Below, one piece after another: positions 11,337 to 22,492 of a stretch of DNA of 64,000 nt (position 1 is the stretch's first letter; every line of letters begins with the position of its first letter). The translations under genes were made by a program, and so were the position numbers. Source of the DNA: Sepiola atlantica. Lineage: Eukaryota > Mollusca > Cephalopoda > Sepiida > Sepiolidae. The stretch spans positions 41,836,576 to 41,900,575 of the forward strand of contig OY744525.1 of NCBI GenBank assembly GCA_963556195.1, written 5' to 3'. The notes under the pieces were generated by a model. It saw nothing but the letters and a program-made list of their open reading frames with translations. It did no database searches and was not told the origin of the DNA.

Positions 11337-11416
<80 letters not shown>
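11337..11416. repeat. (TA)n microsatellite
   Basis: Pure TA run of about 80 bp. Confidence 0.95.
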
Positions 11417-11419
<3 letters not shown>

Positions 11420-12360
11420 GTTCCCCTAAATGTGTATTTATCACAGTTAGAGTTCATTAATACAGACATATTCATATCTGACACAGATCTTTATTTATCC
11501 CTCTTCTATTCTATATAATAAATTAAAGTCAATGTGTTCCCTATTTCATGAGCTATTTAGAACCGAAAGCTTTATATGCTAATCCGTTCTGCCCATTTCT
11601 TATGTATGTTTCTAGAAAAAATGGGTTCATTTCGTTTTATTTTAAATTTTCTTATATTTTTTCCGGTGTAACGGCCTCTCTGTCTTTTACAGAGGAGATT
11701 GCAGCCATTTTCACTCTCATAATAATATCTACTCTTATTGCCCCCCCCCCCAGATTTACTGAGGAACTGTTGTTCATGTGATTATGTTTTCGCATAAACA
11801 CTGTGTTTCATTTTTCACGCTACTATTTTTCTCTGTAACCTACTATACATTTTCAACCCAAATAACAAATACTCCCTAGAAATACACGTTCATTCTTATG
11901 GCCATTCTGACTGTCGATATACGTTTTTGCACATTCCAGATTAGTGGAATACAGCTATTAACAAATAGCTTGCCGACTACGTTGAGCGATTACAAAACGG
12001 TGACTTTTTCCTGAAGCCTTTATTGCTCGACTTTACGTAAGTAGTTATTGACGTTCAAAAAATAATTTTATACGTAATACTAAATTTATTTTAAAGCTAA
12101 TACGTTCAGCATGTCATAATCTTTTTAAAAATACAAGTTCTTAGCTACTGCATATCGTCTTTCCAATAAAATTACTTATGTAGGGTAACAACGTGTTTAC
12201 CATTTTTGTTTACTACTAATCCTATGTCCTACATAGGTTGGGAGACACTGTTTATTGAAAAAAAAGCACAAACAGTGGCAACAAAAAATTAAACTCGCTT
12301 TCTTAAAGTGTTATTCCACTCTTAATAATTTAGGTGCCTAAGAGCAAAATTAACACTGTC
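11417..12360. other. AT-rich stretch, no gene seen
   Basis: Apart from a 9-bp C run near 11743 I see no recognisable coding sequence or repeat. The open frame at 11548-11781 resembles no family I know. Confidence 0.5.
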
Positions 12361-12368
12361 GTCGTAAG

Positions 12369-12719
12369 TATCGGCCTTTGTTCCGATGGATACTACACCC
12401 CATAAACTAGTATCGTCTTGGCCTTCGGGCTTGATTTACGCCGGTCTATGGGTCTGTCCTGTGCAGTTCTAGGAGGTCCACCCTCTCAGGCTTTGCCTCC
12501 CCTCTTTGGGGAGGAGTAAGTTTATTGCTTACTGCCTGAGACGCCCCTACCGGGGAATGCCGACGGGGCTGCCCAGGTAATTTTTAATGGCCAGAGTGCT
12601 CACCTTCTCGGGCGCTGGCTTTTCAAGCCCCACTTTCCCGACCCGACCTTGGGTCACATCTTACCTTATGGGAGTAAGATAAAACTGGCCTTGTGCCTAA
12701 CCTCCTGAGGAGGTAAATT
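12369..12719 (+). mobile_element. U2-headed SINE, GC-rich body (body II), head internally deleted
   Basis: It starts 'tatcggccttt' like U2 snRNA, then jumps to 'gttccgatggatac', losing the U2 segment that the copies at 27675 and 63520 keep. The GC-rich body (ctatgggtctgtcctgtgca, ctaggaggtccaccctc, ggggaatgccgacggggctg, cttctcgggcgctggc) and the ending 'ggccttgtgcctaac' match those copies closely. Confidence 0.8.
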
Positions 12720-13344
12720 AATATAACGAAATAAAACGCGTCTTCAGCGTTTCATTAACATTATCTTTATAGAATCTTTTCCATTTCTAATTCGGAATTT
12801 TCACGTATTTTTTCTTTTTTTTCTTCTTCTTCGTATTTGCTTTTTTTAGGCATGCTTTTTATTTTGTCTTTTTTAAAAAAAAGTGTTTGCTGCCACTGCT
12901 TTCTAAAGACCGTACTTCTTTTTTTAAGCGGGTGGCTAATTAAACTTCCACCATAAGTCCGCCCCCTCCCGAAATAACAGTTATACATTTACATCGCACC
13001 AGACTACTAGAAAGAAAAAAATACGAACACATAAATTTTTTATCGATTTATTTTTAGTTTTTCTTTTTTTTTTTAGTTCTCGTGAAATTAACTTTTAACG
13101 GTCCCATCTCTTTTTCAATCAAAAAATGCCCTTCGTTTAGCTCAACGCTAACTTTAAGTCCAGGTTGACAGTTAAACTTCCCCCACAAGCCTGGGTAGCA
13201 AGCCTCCTCTCTTTCCACCCCACACCCCCAAAAAACAAACATGTTTTACATTAACTTCGTTGGATCTGTGTTCGCCGGGAATTTCCTGAGTTAATATACA
13301 TTCCCACACAACACCAGAACACGGGTCCCACTAGTTCTCTATAC

Positions 13345-13565
13345 ATCCATCCTTATCACTTCCTTCCATGTTTGTCTTTAGCCTTCCACTGTCAACTGAC
13401 CCTGCTCCCTAAACTGTTCTACATCTACTAACCCAAGAACTCTCATCCATTCTTTCAATGTGACCAAACCAAAAGAGTCTCCTGTTTTGCATACATCTCC
13501 TTATACTGTCCACAATTAATCTTCCAGTGATGTCATTAGATCCAAGTCTGTGTACAAAAACAATC
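13345..13565 (-). pseudogene. LINE reverse-transcriptase tail fragment (family R)
   Basis: The sequence 'tccatccttatcacttcctt', 'ctacatctactaacccaaga' and 'catacatctccttatactgt' is shared with 58290-58520. In the minus sense it matches the C-terminal, post-RT region of the non-LTR elements with a 'WFGHIER' block seen at 30100. Frames are broken. Confidence 0.65.
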
Positions 13566-14289
13566 AAACTTAGGAAGCCTCTAGAGTTCTGCTATAAACA
13601 TCCCTTACAGGGTACTCCAGAAAGCTCCACCATTTCTTTAAGTTGGGGGTGGGGGTGATGATAGGTAGTGCTGGCTCTGATGATTCTATTGAAGGTTAGA
13701 AACTAGATTTCCTCATTTATTTGTTCATTCTGTGGAGTTTAGAGATTTACAAGTGCAGTTTGACCCCCCCCCCCTAAAAAAAAACCTGTTTATAAACTAA
13801 ATGGATTTGTGCAAAAGTGAATTTTCAATAATGAGAGGAGGACAAGTTTAGGTCGACTACAAATAAACTCTTCGTCTCTGTCTTAATTCAGTTTGTTGTA
13901 AGTTTCTGAAGGAAGAAAAACGTCAACTCGGAAAGATCGGAGAACCTGAAGAAAAGCCAGGTTTTGAATTAACGGCGTAGCGGGATACACTTAAAAAAAC
14001 TTTGGAATGAAATTATCCAGACTTGCCTGTCACCAACATGTCTGCCATAAGAAATGAAACAAAGCAAGAAAAGGAGAAGAAAAAGCCGATGACTGCATGC
14101 GATAGTGAATACACAATGCAAATGGGGGGGGGGGGGGGTTATAATGATCTTATGCATGGCAAGAACTCAGCTGGTTAACAGCACAAATTAGGAATAATTA
14201 AAGATAGGATCTTTCTTGAAGAAAAGAGGAAGAGAAAAGTGCGAGAAAAATGAAGAAAAAAAAAAGCCACACGAAAAAAAGAAATTGCT

Positions 14290-15190
14290 TTTGTGAATGT
14301 GTATGTATATGTTGTGTGTGTGTTGTCTTCTGGTAAAACCTTTTGTGTATGCGTATGTGTGCGTTGTGCATGTTGTTTGGTAATTCGTGTGTGTATTATT
14401 TTACATGCATGTGTGTGTGTTGTTTTGTGTATGCATCTGGAACGTGTGCATTTGTGTGCGCTGTCATGTGCAGTGTGCCTGTTATATGTGCACTTAAGTG
14501 GGTTGTGCATGTCCCTGTGGTGTGAACATTATTTGTGTATTCTTGTACACGTATCTGTAATGTATGCATATGTGTGTGATGTAAATGTCTCTAGTATGTG
14601 TGTACATTGTGTGTGTATTCTATTTCAATTGTCTGTGATGTGTGTATTGTATTTGTTCTTGTATGCATTTTTGTGATGTGTACATTGTGCGTATTCTCAT
14701 GTATATGTGTATTAATTGTATTAATTGTGTGTGTATTTATGTGCATGAGTCTGTGATGGGTGTATTTATGTTTATTCTATTACGCATGTATGTGATGTGT
14801 GCATTTGTATGTGTGTATTCTCTTACATGTGTCTGTAATGTGCGAATTAGCATGTGTACTCTTGCACATGTGTCTGTGATGTGTGCATTTGTATGTGTTT
14901 TTTGTAATGTGTATATTGTAAGTATTTTCACGCGCATCTATATGTGATGTGTGAATTTGTGTGTACATTCATATACATGAGTCTGTGATGTGTGCCTGTG
15001 TGTGTGTGTATTCTTATACATGTCTCTGTGATGTGTGCACTGTATGTGTTCTTGTATGCATTTTTAATGTGTATAATGCATGCATTCTCATGCACATGTG
15101 TATGGTATGTCTTAACTGTGTGTGTACTCTTGCACATCTGTCTATGATGTGTGCATTTATGTGTGTATCTTATTACAAGTGTCTGTGATG
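14290..15190. repeat. TG-rich degenerate minisatellite, left block
   Basis: Diverged repeats of about 50-60 bp of the type 'cacatgtgtctgtgatgtgtgcatttg' fill this block. They give long open frames on both strands (up to 127 codons, rich in Cys, Val, Met on plus and His, Thr on minus) that are repeat artefacts. The same array continues at 15970-16310 after LINE insertions. Confidence 0.85.
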
Positions 15191-15204
15191 TGTTGTTTTA
15201 TGGG

Positions 15205-15410
15205 TTTTTTTTTTACTAAAGAGTCACCACTTATCAATGCCCAAAGACCACTCGAGGATAAGGGTTAATGAGTTTGTAAGGTGGACGGTGAGACAACGCC
15301 GTGACGATTGGTAATGGTGGTGGAAGTTTCATTTTTGCAAGAATTTGTTTACATTGGACTTGAAAACGACAATGTTGTAGTCAGCTGGGAAGCAGCCCTG
15401 CATTATGAAA
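15205..15410 (-). mobile_element. Jockey/CR1-like LINE 3' end (family J), copy 1
   Basis: In the minus sense it ends in poly-A (the T run at 15206). It shares 'cttatc…ggcccaaagaccactcgagg', 'tgtttacattggacttgaa' and 'gtagtcagctgggaagcagc' with 15572, 31565, 34866, 40300 and 41264. The longest copy (40300) encodes an RT C-terminal region. Severely 5'-truncated. Confidence 0.75.
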
Positions 15411-15570
15411 CGAGTAAAAAGGAAACGTTCAGAACGTTGTTGAAACTAACTGCCCCTCTCCCTTTCATTTTGGGGAGGGTCTGTGAGAAGGAGTTGGACA
15501 TGGTAATGTACCAATAATGAATATTCCTGGTCTGTTCAATTATTATTCCAGCTAGTTCGATATACAGAAT

Positions 15571-15975
15571 GATCTTTTTTTTCCTTTTTACTAAGGTGTC
15601 ACCACTTATCTAGGCCCAAAGGCCACTCAAGGATAAGAGTTAAATGAGTGTGCGGTGGACGATGAGACGATATCGTGATGATTGGTAATGATGGTGGTGA
15701 TTGGTTAGAATTTGATTATTTAGGAGAATGGCTCAACAAGAATTTGTTTACATTGGACTTGAAAACGACAATGTTGCAGTCAGCTCGAAAGCAGCCCTGC
15801 GGTATTGTGTTGCATAGGTAGTTCTAGGAAAGAAACTTTGCTCATGGAAGTTTCGTTTAGTTTTAGGCACACACAGAGAGAAAGGGAACTTATTGACAGT
15901 GGTTGTAGCTAGACGAGTTTTTGTTGTGAATGTTTTACAGGGGGGGGAGGCATAGATTGAAGCTCAGCGTTCTTG
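15571..15975 (-). mobile_element. Jockey/CR1-like LINE 3' end (family J), copy 2
   Basis: A longer minus-strand copy of the same LINE tail, again starting at a T run. It reaches back to the 'tggttgtagctagacgag' region that encodes the TRLATT-type peptide in the copy at 40300. Copies 1 and 2 lie head to tail inside the TG-rich minisatellite. Confidence 0.75.
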
Positions 15976-16315
15976 TATGCAGTTTTTAACATGTGTGCAT
16001 ATTCTCACGTGCATGTGTATGGAATGAGTTAATTGTGTGTGTGTATTCTTTACATATGTGTCCGTTTGTATGTACTCTTGTACATGTGTCTGTGACGTGT
16101 GCATTTGCGTGTGTATTATATTTCATGCGTTTGTGATGTGTTCAGTGTGTGTGCGTGTGTTCTTGCATGCATGTTTTGCAATGTGTACATTTTACGCATT
16201 CTCATATACATGTGTATGGGATGTATTAATTGTGTGTATATATTCTTGTACACATGTATCCGTGGTGTGTACATCGTCTGTGTGTTGTCTTCTGTTACGC
16301 TGTTGTGCGTGCTTT
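15976..16315. repeat. TG-rich degenerate minisatellite, right block
   Basis: Continuation of the array at 14290-15190, with the same 'cttgtacatgtgtctgtgac' motif. The 125-codon frame that crosses it is not a gene. Confidence 0.8.
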
Positions 16316-16409
16316 GAACAAAACAAATTGAAAAAACAAACAAACGTCGAAACAGAACGAAAAATCCCATGTGACCTTTTCCATAGAGGACAGTCGTCTA
16401 TTGATAAAA

Positions 16410-17460
16410 TTTAAAAAAAAAACAGAGATGATGATGGTTCAGTACAAAATGTGAGAAGGGTTTATTTCTCCCTCTTTTTATTCTCTTTCTTTCTTGTTTC
16501 ATCTTTGTGTACAGAAACCTTCATGAAAATCATAGTTTTCCAAAGCTTTGAATTTTAGGTTTAATTCAAAGTAAAGAATGTATTTCTTTACAATTTTGTT
16601 CATTTTTTTTTTTGTTCATTTTTTTCGTCTTCTTTCTTTCATTTGTTTTAAGTTCTTTGTTGTGGGTGTAAATTTTTGAAGCCAATGATAATAATAAAGC
16701 ATTAAATTATTAAAAGAAAAAAAAGAGAAGAAAATGTCCTTTCTTTGTTTGTATTAAAACTTAAACGCAGAAAAAAACAACAAAAAAAACAAACAAAATC
16801 TTTTCATCTTCTCTTTGAATAAATATCATTATTTCAAAGAATCTATAAATTTGTCTTCATCTTTATTTATAAAGAGCGGAAAATAAAATAAATTTTATCT
16901 TTTATCTTTTTTATTTTCCTTTACATTTGAATCAATGGATTTTTTTCTATATGAATTTATTATGGGATGGCGCTATGTGAATATGTGTGACATCATTATA
17001 TCTAAAATCTAGCCACAAAACATTAATAAACTTGAGATATTCGAAAAATATATTTTTAAGATTTGCAATTGTTTTTGTTTTCTTGAGAAAATAAATTGTA
17101 ATTCTATTTCTTTTTTGTTTCAGCGAATAATTTCCACCTGAAGAAGAATGAATCACCTGCAATGCATTATCAACATCACGAATATGATGAAGCAATTGTT
17201 TAAACAATATTCGAAATGTTAGAAAGTTACTGATGTATTCAAAAGAATGCTCACGTTTCCTTAGTTTAAAACTGTTTATCTCATTGACTTTCCTGGCCTT
17301 CTTCCAAACTCAACCCTCACTTCATTTTCTTCCACTTGTGTCCCACTCCCATTAGAATCGACTCGCTTGTTTTCGGTTCTAAAAAACGGAAAAAAAGTGG
17401 GAACTGTATTTTTAGAATGATTAAAGAGAGTCTTAATAATCAAATTTTTATTGTCCCCGC
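16410..17460. other. AT-rich stretch, no gene seen
   Basis: Homopolymer-rich A/T DNA. I see no splice-flanked exon, domain or shared repeat. Confidence 0.5.
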
Positions 17461-17482
17461 ACCTATTTTAGCTCAATGCATT

Positions 17483-17485
<3 letters not shown>

Positions 17486-17523
<38 letters not shown>

Positions 17524-17556
17524 TATATATATATATATATATACATATATATATAC

Positions 17557-17624
<68 letters not shown>

Positions 17625-17806
17625 TATATACATTATATATATATATATACATATATATATACATTATATATATATATATATACATTATATATATATATAC
17701 ATTATATATATATATACATTATATATATATACATTATATATATATATATATACATTATATATATATATATATACATTATATATATATATATATATATATA
17801 ATATAC

Positions 17807-17857
<51 letters not shown>

Positions 17858-17887
17858 TATATATATATAATATATATATATATATAT
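17486..17887. repeat. Compound (TA)n array, about 400 bp
   Basis: TA runs are interrupted at irregular spacing by 'cat' (reading tatacattatat). The 199-codon frame that crosses it, all Tyr and Ile, is an artefact. It is the longest microsatellite in the window and is prone to assembly error. Confidence 0.95.
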
Positions 17888-18276
17888 GTCGTTGAAGACC
17901 ACAGAGTTTTCTTTCTTTGTTATCTTTCTGGTTAATTTCTCGACGCGGCGAGCGATTCGTCGGTTTTCCCGGTGTCAATTGGTGGATTATGACGCCTAAC
18001 GTTGTATCTTGGGCCATTTCTCGAGCGCTTTCGGTCTCGCGGCTGTCTTCAGGAAGCTGTGTCTTATTATTAGTGAAGAGCCGTATTTATGGTTTTATTT
18101 TTGGTTATATCTATTAATTTACATATGTGTAAAGCGCTCGAGAAATGGCCCAAGATACAACGTTAGGCGCCATAATCCACCAATTGACACCGGAAAACCG
18201 ACGAATCACTCGCCCGCGTCGAGAAATTAACCAGAAAGATAGCAAAGAAAGAAAACTCTGTGGTCTTCGACGACAC
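17886..18276. mobile_element. Foldback element with GC-richer arms
   Basis: The left arm 17886-18031 and right arm 18130-18276 are inverted copies of about 145 bp, sharing 'gaagaccacagag', 'cgtcggttttcccggtgtca' and 'gggccatttctcgagcgctt'. The left arm side continues into 'tcggtctcgcggctgtcttc', which in the minus sense reads CUGAAGA…GAAAGCGCUC, reminiscent of a hammerhead core. The right arm starts at AAAGCGCUC. TA tracts lie on both sides. Confidence 0.75.
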
Positions 18277-18299
18277 ATGTATAATAAATGACTTGCTGC

Positions 18300-18300
<1 letters not shown>

Positions 18301-18340
<40 letters not shown>
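18301..18340. repeat. (TA)n microsatellite
   Basis: Pure TA run. Confidence 0.95.
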
Positions 18341-18342
<2 letters not shown>

Positions 18343-18951
18343 CATTCCATTGACCATGGAGAATTAATTCAAAACCATAATTTTCATTGGTTTTAACAAC
18401 TTTATTTCTGTACTCCGATGAATTTATTTTACATCTCTCATTTTACACACAAAAGTAATTTATTCAAATTTAATATTTATTTCTTTTTCCTTACGCGCGT
18501 TCATGGCATATATCGGATAAGTGTATTCTTTATTAGTCCGATTTTGTCAATCTTCAGAGGGTTGCAGTATATATTGTTGAAAGGCGAAAAAACATGCCAT
18601 AACAAAAACACCGGAGTTGAAAAAAAACAGTGAAATTCAAGATTGAATTCAGATAAAAATTCGGCAAATTGAAGTATATAAACGGCAAACACTCACTTGG
18701 GGAAAAAAGGTGACAACTCAGAAAAAAAGAAAGAGAGGAAAATTCCACCTACCAATAAGATAATCACACTCGAGAAACACTTGAATCAAATTTCCCAACG
18801 ACGGCCTCAAAGCTGATATTACGAAACTAACCTAAAACAATTCCTGCTTGTAGATCGAAATTCCTCTAGTATAAGAAAAAAAACGAAGTAAATTATTTTT
18901 AACTGTTACTTTTTATTAATTATTACTCTAAAATATATCTCTCTCTCTCTT

Positions 18952-18956
<5 letters not shown>

Positions 18957-19000
<44 letters not shown>

Positions 19001-19001
19001 C
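18957..19001. repeat. (TA)n-(TG)n microsatellite
   Basis: TA run followed by TG run. Confidence 0.95.
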
Positions 19002-19059
19002 CTAGTAATCCAGGTAATGTTTGTATCTACAGGTTAAAATCTAGAGATTCTTTACTGTG

Positions 19060-19169
19060 TTTATTTAATAGTGCTCAATAATAAATAGAGCTATTTATAT
19101 AATATTTTTATTTATACAAACATTTGTCTACACATAATGACACATTTCAAATGAAGCTCTTATAAACCC

Positions 19170-19170
<1 letters not shown>
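19060..19170 (-). repeat. Dispersed repeat shared with 55200-55290 and 56910-57000
   Basis: In the minus sense it contains 'tgtttgtataaataaaaata' followed by 'atagctctatttattattgagc'. At 56910 the same tail follows a hammerhead-like fold, so this is probably the 3' part of that element. Confidence 0.55.
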
Positions 19171-19249
<79 letters not shown>

Positions 19250-19254
19250 ATATA
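19171..19254. repeat. (TA)n microsatellite
   Basis: TA run with one TATTATAT interruption, abutting a tRNA-like SINE. Confidence 0.95.
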
Positions 19255-19500
19255 AAGTAGAGCACTGTAATGGTAGTACTAACACAGCATGACGTCACTT
19301 GCTTTATGATGCATCATTCCTTCTCTTATAGAAGTAGAATGCCTGGACGTCAAACCGCTTTAAAAAGTGTTAAATTATCATTCAGAATTGACCGAGCGGT
19401 TAGCGACGTTGGATTTGAGTTGAAAAAACTTGTAATCCAGGGTTTCGAATCGCATGACCGGTAGTGAATAGTCAATAGATAATAAACAATAACAAATATT
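19255..19500 (+). mobile_element. Class II tRNA-like retroposon, family A, ribozyme deleted
   Basis: It is a plus-strand copy of the unit at 50003-50296. A leader (agagcactgtaatggtagta, gcatgacgtcac) is followed by a tRNA Leu/Ser-like body: A-box region gaccgagcggttagcgac, long variable region, B box ggtttcgaatcgc. After 'ggtagtgaatagtca' it jumps to 'atagataataaacaataac', missing about 50 nt that form the hammerhead in the 50-kb copies. Confidence 0.75.
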
Positions 19501-19559
19501 TATACTTTCAGCAATTCGGAATAGCTTAAGTAGAATGACTCCTAGAATAAATGTGCTGA

Positions 19560-19775
19560 ATCTTTCATCGCAAAACTGCAGTTAGTTCTGGATGCTTAAT
19601 CTTAACACTAATGTTAGTACTGAACTTTCATTGCAACACTGATATTAGTGCTAAACTCTTTATCACAGCACTGATGTTAGTGCTAAACCCTTTATCACAA
19701 CACTAATATTAGTGCTGAGTTCTTTTATCTAAATACTGATGTTAGTGCTAAACGCTTCATTGCAACAGGGCTGAA
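19560..19775. repeat. 32-bp minisatellite
   Basis: Six imperfect copies at 32-33 bp spacing of a unit with 'cactgatgttagtgctaaac'. The core 'cactaatattagtg' is palindromic. Confidence 0.8.
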
Positions 19776-20361
19776 TCTTTTACTCTTAAAAACACCTTAT
19801 CGTCCACTCATGTTGACGATAAACCTACGTACAGATACCAGATTCTAAAATCGTATGCATTCATACTTTCGCGTTTTTTCCTTCAGTTCTTTAACTATGA
19901 ATGAATCAAAATCCGAATTTGTGTTTTTTTTTTAAGTTCTTCAAGTATTAGTAAAAAACAAATAATCTTTAATATGCAAATATGTATATTTCCAGGAGCA
20001 AAATTTCGGAAAATTAAAATCTTTGAAAATGTAAATCTTCTAAAATGTAGATTTTGCAGTGAAATTTGTGAAATTGTATGTTAATGAAGTCTATAAATAG
20101 TAAGAGAAAAACAAATCAATTTGCCATTTTTGCTGTTGGCTAATTTTATATATTTATCAAGTTTTGTTTGCATCTTTTTTTTTTTAAAGGAATTCTCCCA
20201 GACAATTAGAAAGATTGTTCAAATGAGACAATCGTTAGATTCTGACCTTTGATCTTCAACTTGAATATAAATTAACAAGTTTCAGAAATTCAAATGATGT
20301 TTTTTTTATATTCTTTACCTATACAAGTCAAGATATATTTAAATATATATCCTTTTCTCTG

Positions 20362-20362
20362 A

Positions 20363-20405
<43 letters not shown>

Positions 20406-20412
20406 TATATAA
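20362..20412. repeat. (TA)n microsatellite
   Basis: TA run with one TGTA interruption. Confidence 0.9.
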
Positions 20413-20722
20413 TTAATTTATCTACAGACATATACGTTCCATCCTTACTACGTTTCATCCTTACGGGAATCATCAGTGTAGAGAAGAATTATTCACACTG
20501 ATCGCCGGGCTCGGACCCCGAAACCTGAGTTATATTTTAAACTCAAATTCCAACGTCTTTGCCCACACGACCGTTGCAAATAACTCGGTAAACCAGCAAG
20601 CGATTAACCCTACTTAGGCAGTTGAGGTAAAGAGTTCAACTTTTGAAAGGAACATTGCACTGAATCCACGATGACAACTGTGTTAATACTACTCGCCAGA
20701 GAGCTTAGAGAGGACGACAAAT
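20413..20722 (-). mobile_element. tRNA-like retroposon, family B, with hammerhead
   Basis: Minus strand: leader with 'agtattaacacagttg', a class II tRNA-like body (cgtgtgggcaaagacgttgg, then B-box ggtccgagccc), about 30 nt, then the hammerhead at 20422-20482. The layout and approximate 335-nt unit size match family A at 50 kb. A second, ribozyme-less unit follows directly at 20723-20890. Confidence 0.65.
20422..20482 (-). ncRNA. Hammerhead ribozyme, family B (imperfect)
   Basis: Minus strand: CUGAUGA (20476-20470), stem II UUCC…GGAU (three good pairs plus U.U), GAAAC, stem III ACGU/ACGU around a 12-nt loop, then A, giving GUA cleavage (20433/20432). Stem I is weak: A-U next to the core, then mismatches, or CUACA/UGUAG with a bulge. 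The fold is recognisable but probably damaged. Confidence 0.5.
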
Positions 20723-20892
20723 AATGAATTAATTATAAATATTTGTTTTTATCTACATACATATAGTGTACAGAAGAATTATTCACACTGGTTGCCGGGC
20801 TCGAACCCCAGAACCTGAGTTATATTTCAAACTCAAATTCCAACGTCTTTGTCCACACGGTCGCTTCCAATAACTCAGTACATTATATATAC
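20723..20892 (-). mobile_element. Second family B unit, ribozyme missing
   Basis: It repeats 'ccgggctcgaaccccagaac', 'gagttatatttcaaactcaa' and 'caacgtctttgtccacacgg' of the first unit. Where the first unit has the ribozyme it reads 'acatatag' then 'tgtacag', lacking about 43 nt. The two units lie head to tail. Confidence 0.65.
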
Positions 20893-21044
20893 TAGCAAAT
20901 ATATGCTCCCTCCAGTCGCATATTTTTGCTAGGCTGCCACGTCAGAAATGAATGCTCACTCATAAACCGATGGAGCCCCAGTCATATTTCTTGGGTGGTT
21001 AGACATTGATTTTCTTTGTTTATGACCAAAAAAATTTTAATTGA

Positions 21045-21290
21045 AAATAAAGAAAAACAAATTTCGACCCCACCTCGATTTTTGCTTTACTCTCCGCCAT
21101 GAATAAAAATATTTTTAGTATAAAAAAAAGAAAGAAAGTTTTTTGAACCCCCCTTCAAATTTTTTATTTTACCCTCCCCCATACATAGAAATATTTTTAG
21201 TTAAGAAAAAAAATTTTTTTTTTGACCGCCCCCCCCCCCCCCCATTTTTTTATCCTCCCCCATACATAGAAATATTTTTAATTAAAAAGA
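21045..21290. repeat. Short tandem repeat, about 70-85 bp
   Basis: Three to four copies of a unit with 'ccctcccccatacatagaaa' followed by 'tatttttagttaaga' and a poly-A/poly-C junction. The proline-rich frame across it is incidental. Confidence 0.7.
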
Positions 21291-21307
21291 GAAAAAAAAG
21301 AAAAACA

Positions 21308-22240
21308 GTAAAAAAATCAAATACAGCGAACACGATTAGTTATTTAAATGCTCTCGAGAAGAAGTTTACCTTAATTAAATTCATTAGAATGTGTGTGTTT
21401 TTTAAATAGTAATTTTAAATCAATTATTATTTTAATTAAACAATTTGATTCAATAAAATTGTTAAAATCAACAATTTAAAAAACTAAATACAGCGAACAG
21501 TATTTTTCAAATCGGAAAAAAGGTGTACCTAAAATAAAACAATAAAAAAATCGGTACTCTTTTACAGTAGGACCCGCGCTAACTTTGACCATGACCCTAA
21601 CCCTAACTCTAAACCCTAACCCTAACCCTAACCCCCACTTTGACCCTGACTCTAACCCTAACGACGGGGTCAAAGTTAGTGTGGGTCCTACAGTGAAAAA
21701 GAACCAAAAAATCAAATACAGTGAACATGATTAGTTATGTAAATGCCCTCGGAAAGAAAGTTTACCTAAATTAAATTCATTAGAATATGTGTGTGAGTGT
21801 GTTTGTTTAATAACCTTTTTTAATTAAACAATTTGATTCTAAAATCAGTTGTATAGTTTTCCAGTACAATGTGTTAGTTTTTTTGTTGACAGAAAATTTT
21901 AAAAAATCACATATTTTATTTTTATAAATGAAACATGGAATAATAAAAACAGTTTGTAAATAAAAGCTTAACAGCATAAAAGGTAAAAACGAAATCATAA
22001 ACACAGTTGAGGTCGTGAAAAGATGATAATATTGGATGTTTTTCAAATCGGAAGAAAAGGTGTACCTATAATGAAAGTATTAACAAATCAAATACAGTAA
22101 ACATGAATAGTTTTTTAAATGCTCTCGAAAAGAAAAAGTTTACCTAAACTAAATTCATTATAATGTGTGTGTGTGTTTTTAAATAGTAATTTTTAAATCA
22201 ATTATTATTTTAATTAAACAATTTGATTCAGTGAATTTGT
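21308..22240. repeat. Triplicated AT-rich unit, about 380-400 bp
   Basis: Three direct copies begin near 21308, 21702 and 22081 with 'aatacagcgaacacgattag'-type sequence, then 'tttaaatgctctcgagaag' and 'aattaaacaatttgattc'. A sub-block 'tttttcaaatcggaaaaaag' precedes copies 2 and 3. The telomere-like element at 21553-21705 sits at the end of the first unit. Confidence 0.75.
21553..21705. mobile_element. Inverted-repeat element with telomere-like core
   Basis: Arms of 38 bp (21553-21590 and 21668-21705) are inverted copies with about six differences, sharing taggaccc and ctaactttgacc. Between them are about nine imperfect CCCTAA units, the animal telomere repeat, mixed with 'tttgaccctgac' variants. 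The palindromic design looks like a small non-autonomous DNA transposon whose core has captured or grown telomere-like repeats. Confidence 0.75.
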
Positions 22241-22471
22241 GTTTTAAAACATAAAGGCTAATAAGATTAAGAAAATAAACAAACTCAGAACGTTTTAATA
22301 AAATATTCAGAGTAAAAGTAACACAGTAAATGCCAGCGTTTTGTTTACATTTTAAATGACGCGCCCGTCTTGCATCCATAGTGAATAATCAGAGGAAGGT
22401 AACCAATTCAATGGAGTAACGCCGGCTGTTCAATCATTTTAGCAGTAGATAGATTAACTGCGTAACTCATT

Positions 22472-22492
22472 TCATATATATATATATATATA
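22472..22492. repeat. (TA)n microsatellite
   Basis: Short TA run. Confidence 0.9.

Noticed and set aside
14293..14676. 127-codon Cys/Val-rich frame, with a 111-codon antisense frame
   Set aside because: Both arise from the TG-rich minisatellite; composition keeps stops rare on both strands.
17336..17935. 199-codon open frame
   Set aside because: Almost wholly Tyr/Ile from a TA array; no gene.
18040..18060. Functional hammerhead on the minus strand
   Set aside because: CUGAAGA and GAAA are present but the sequence between them does not form a stem closing on the core.
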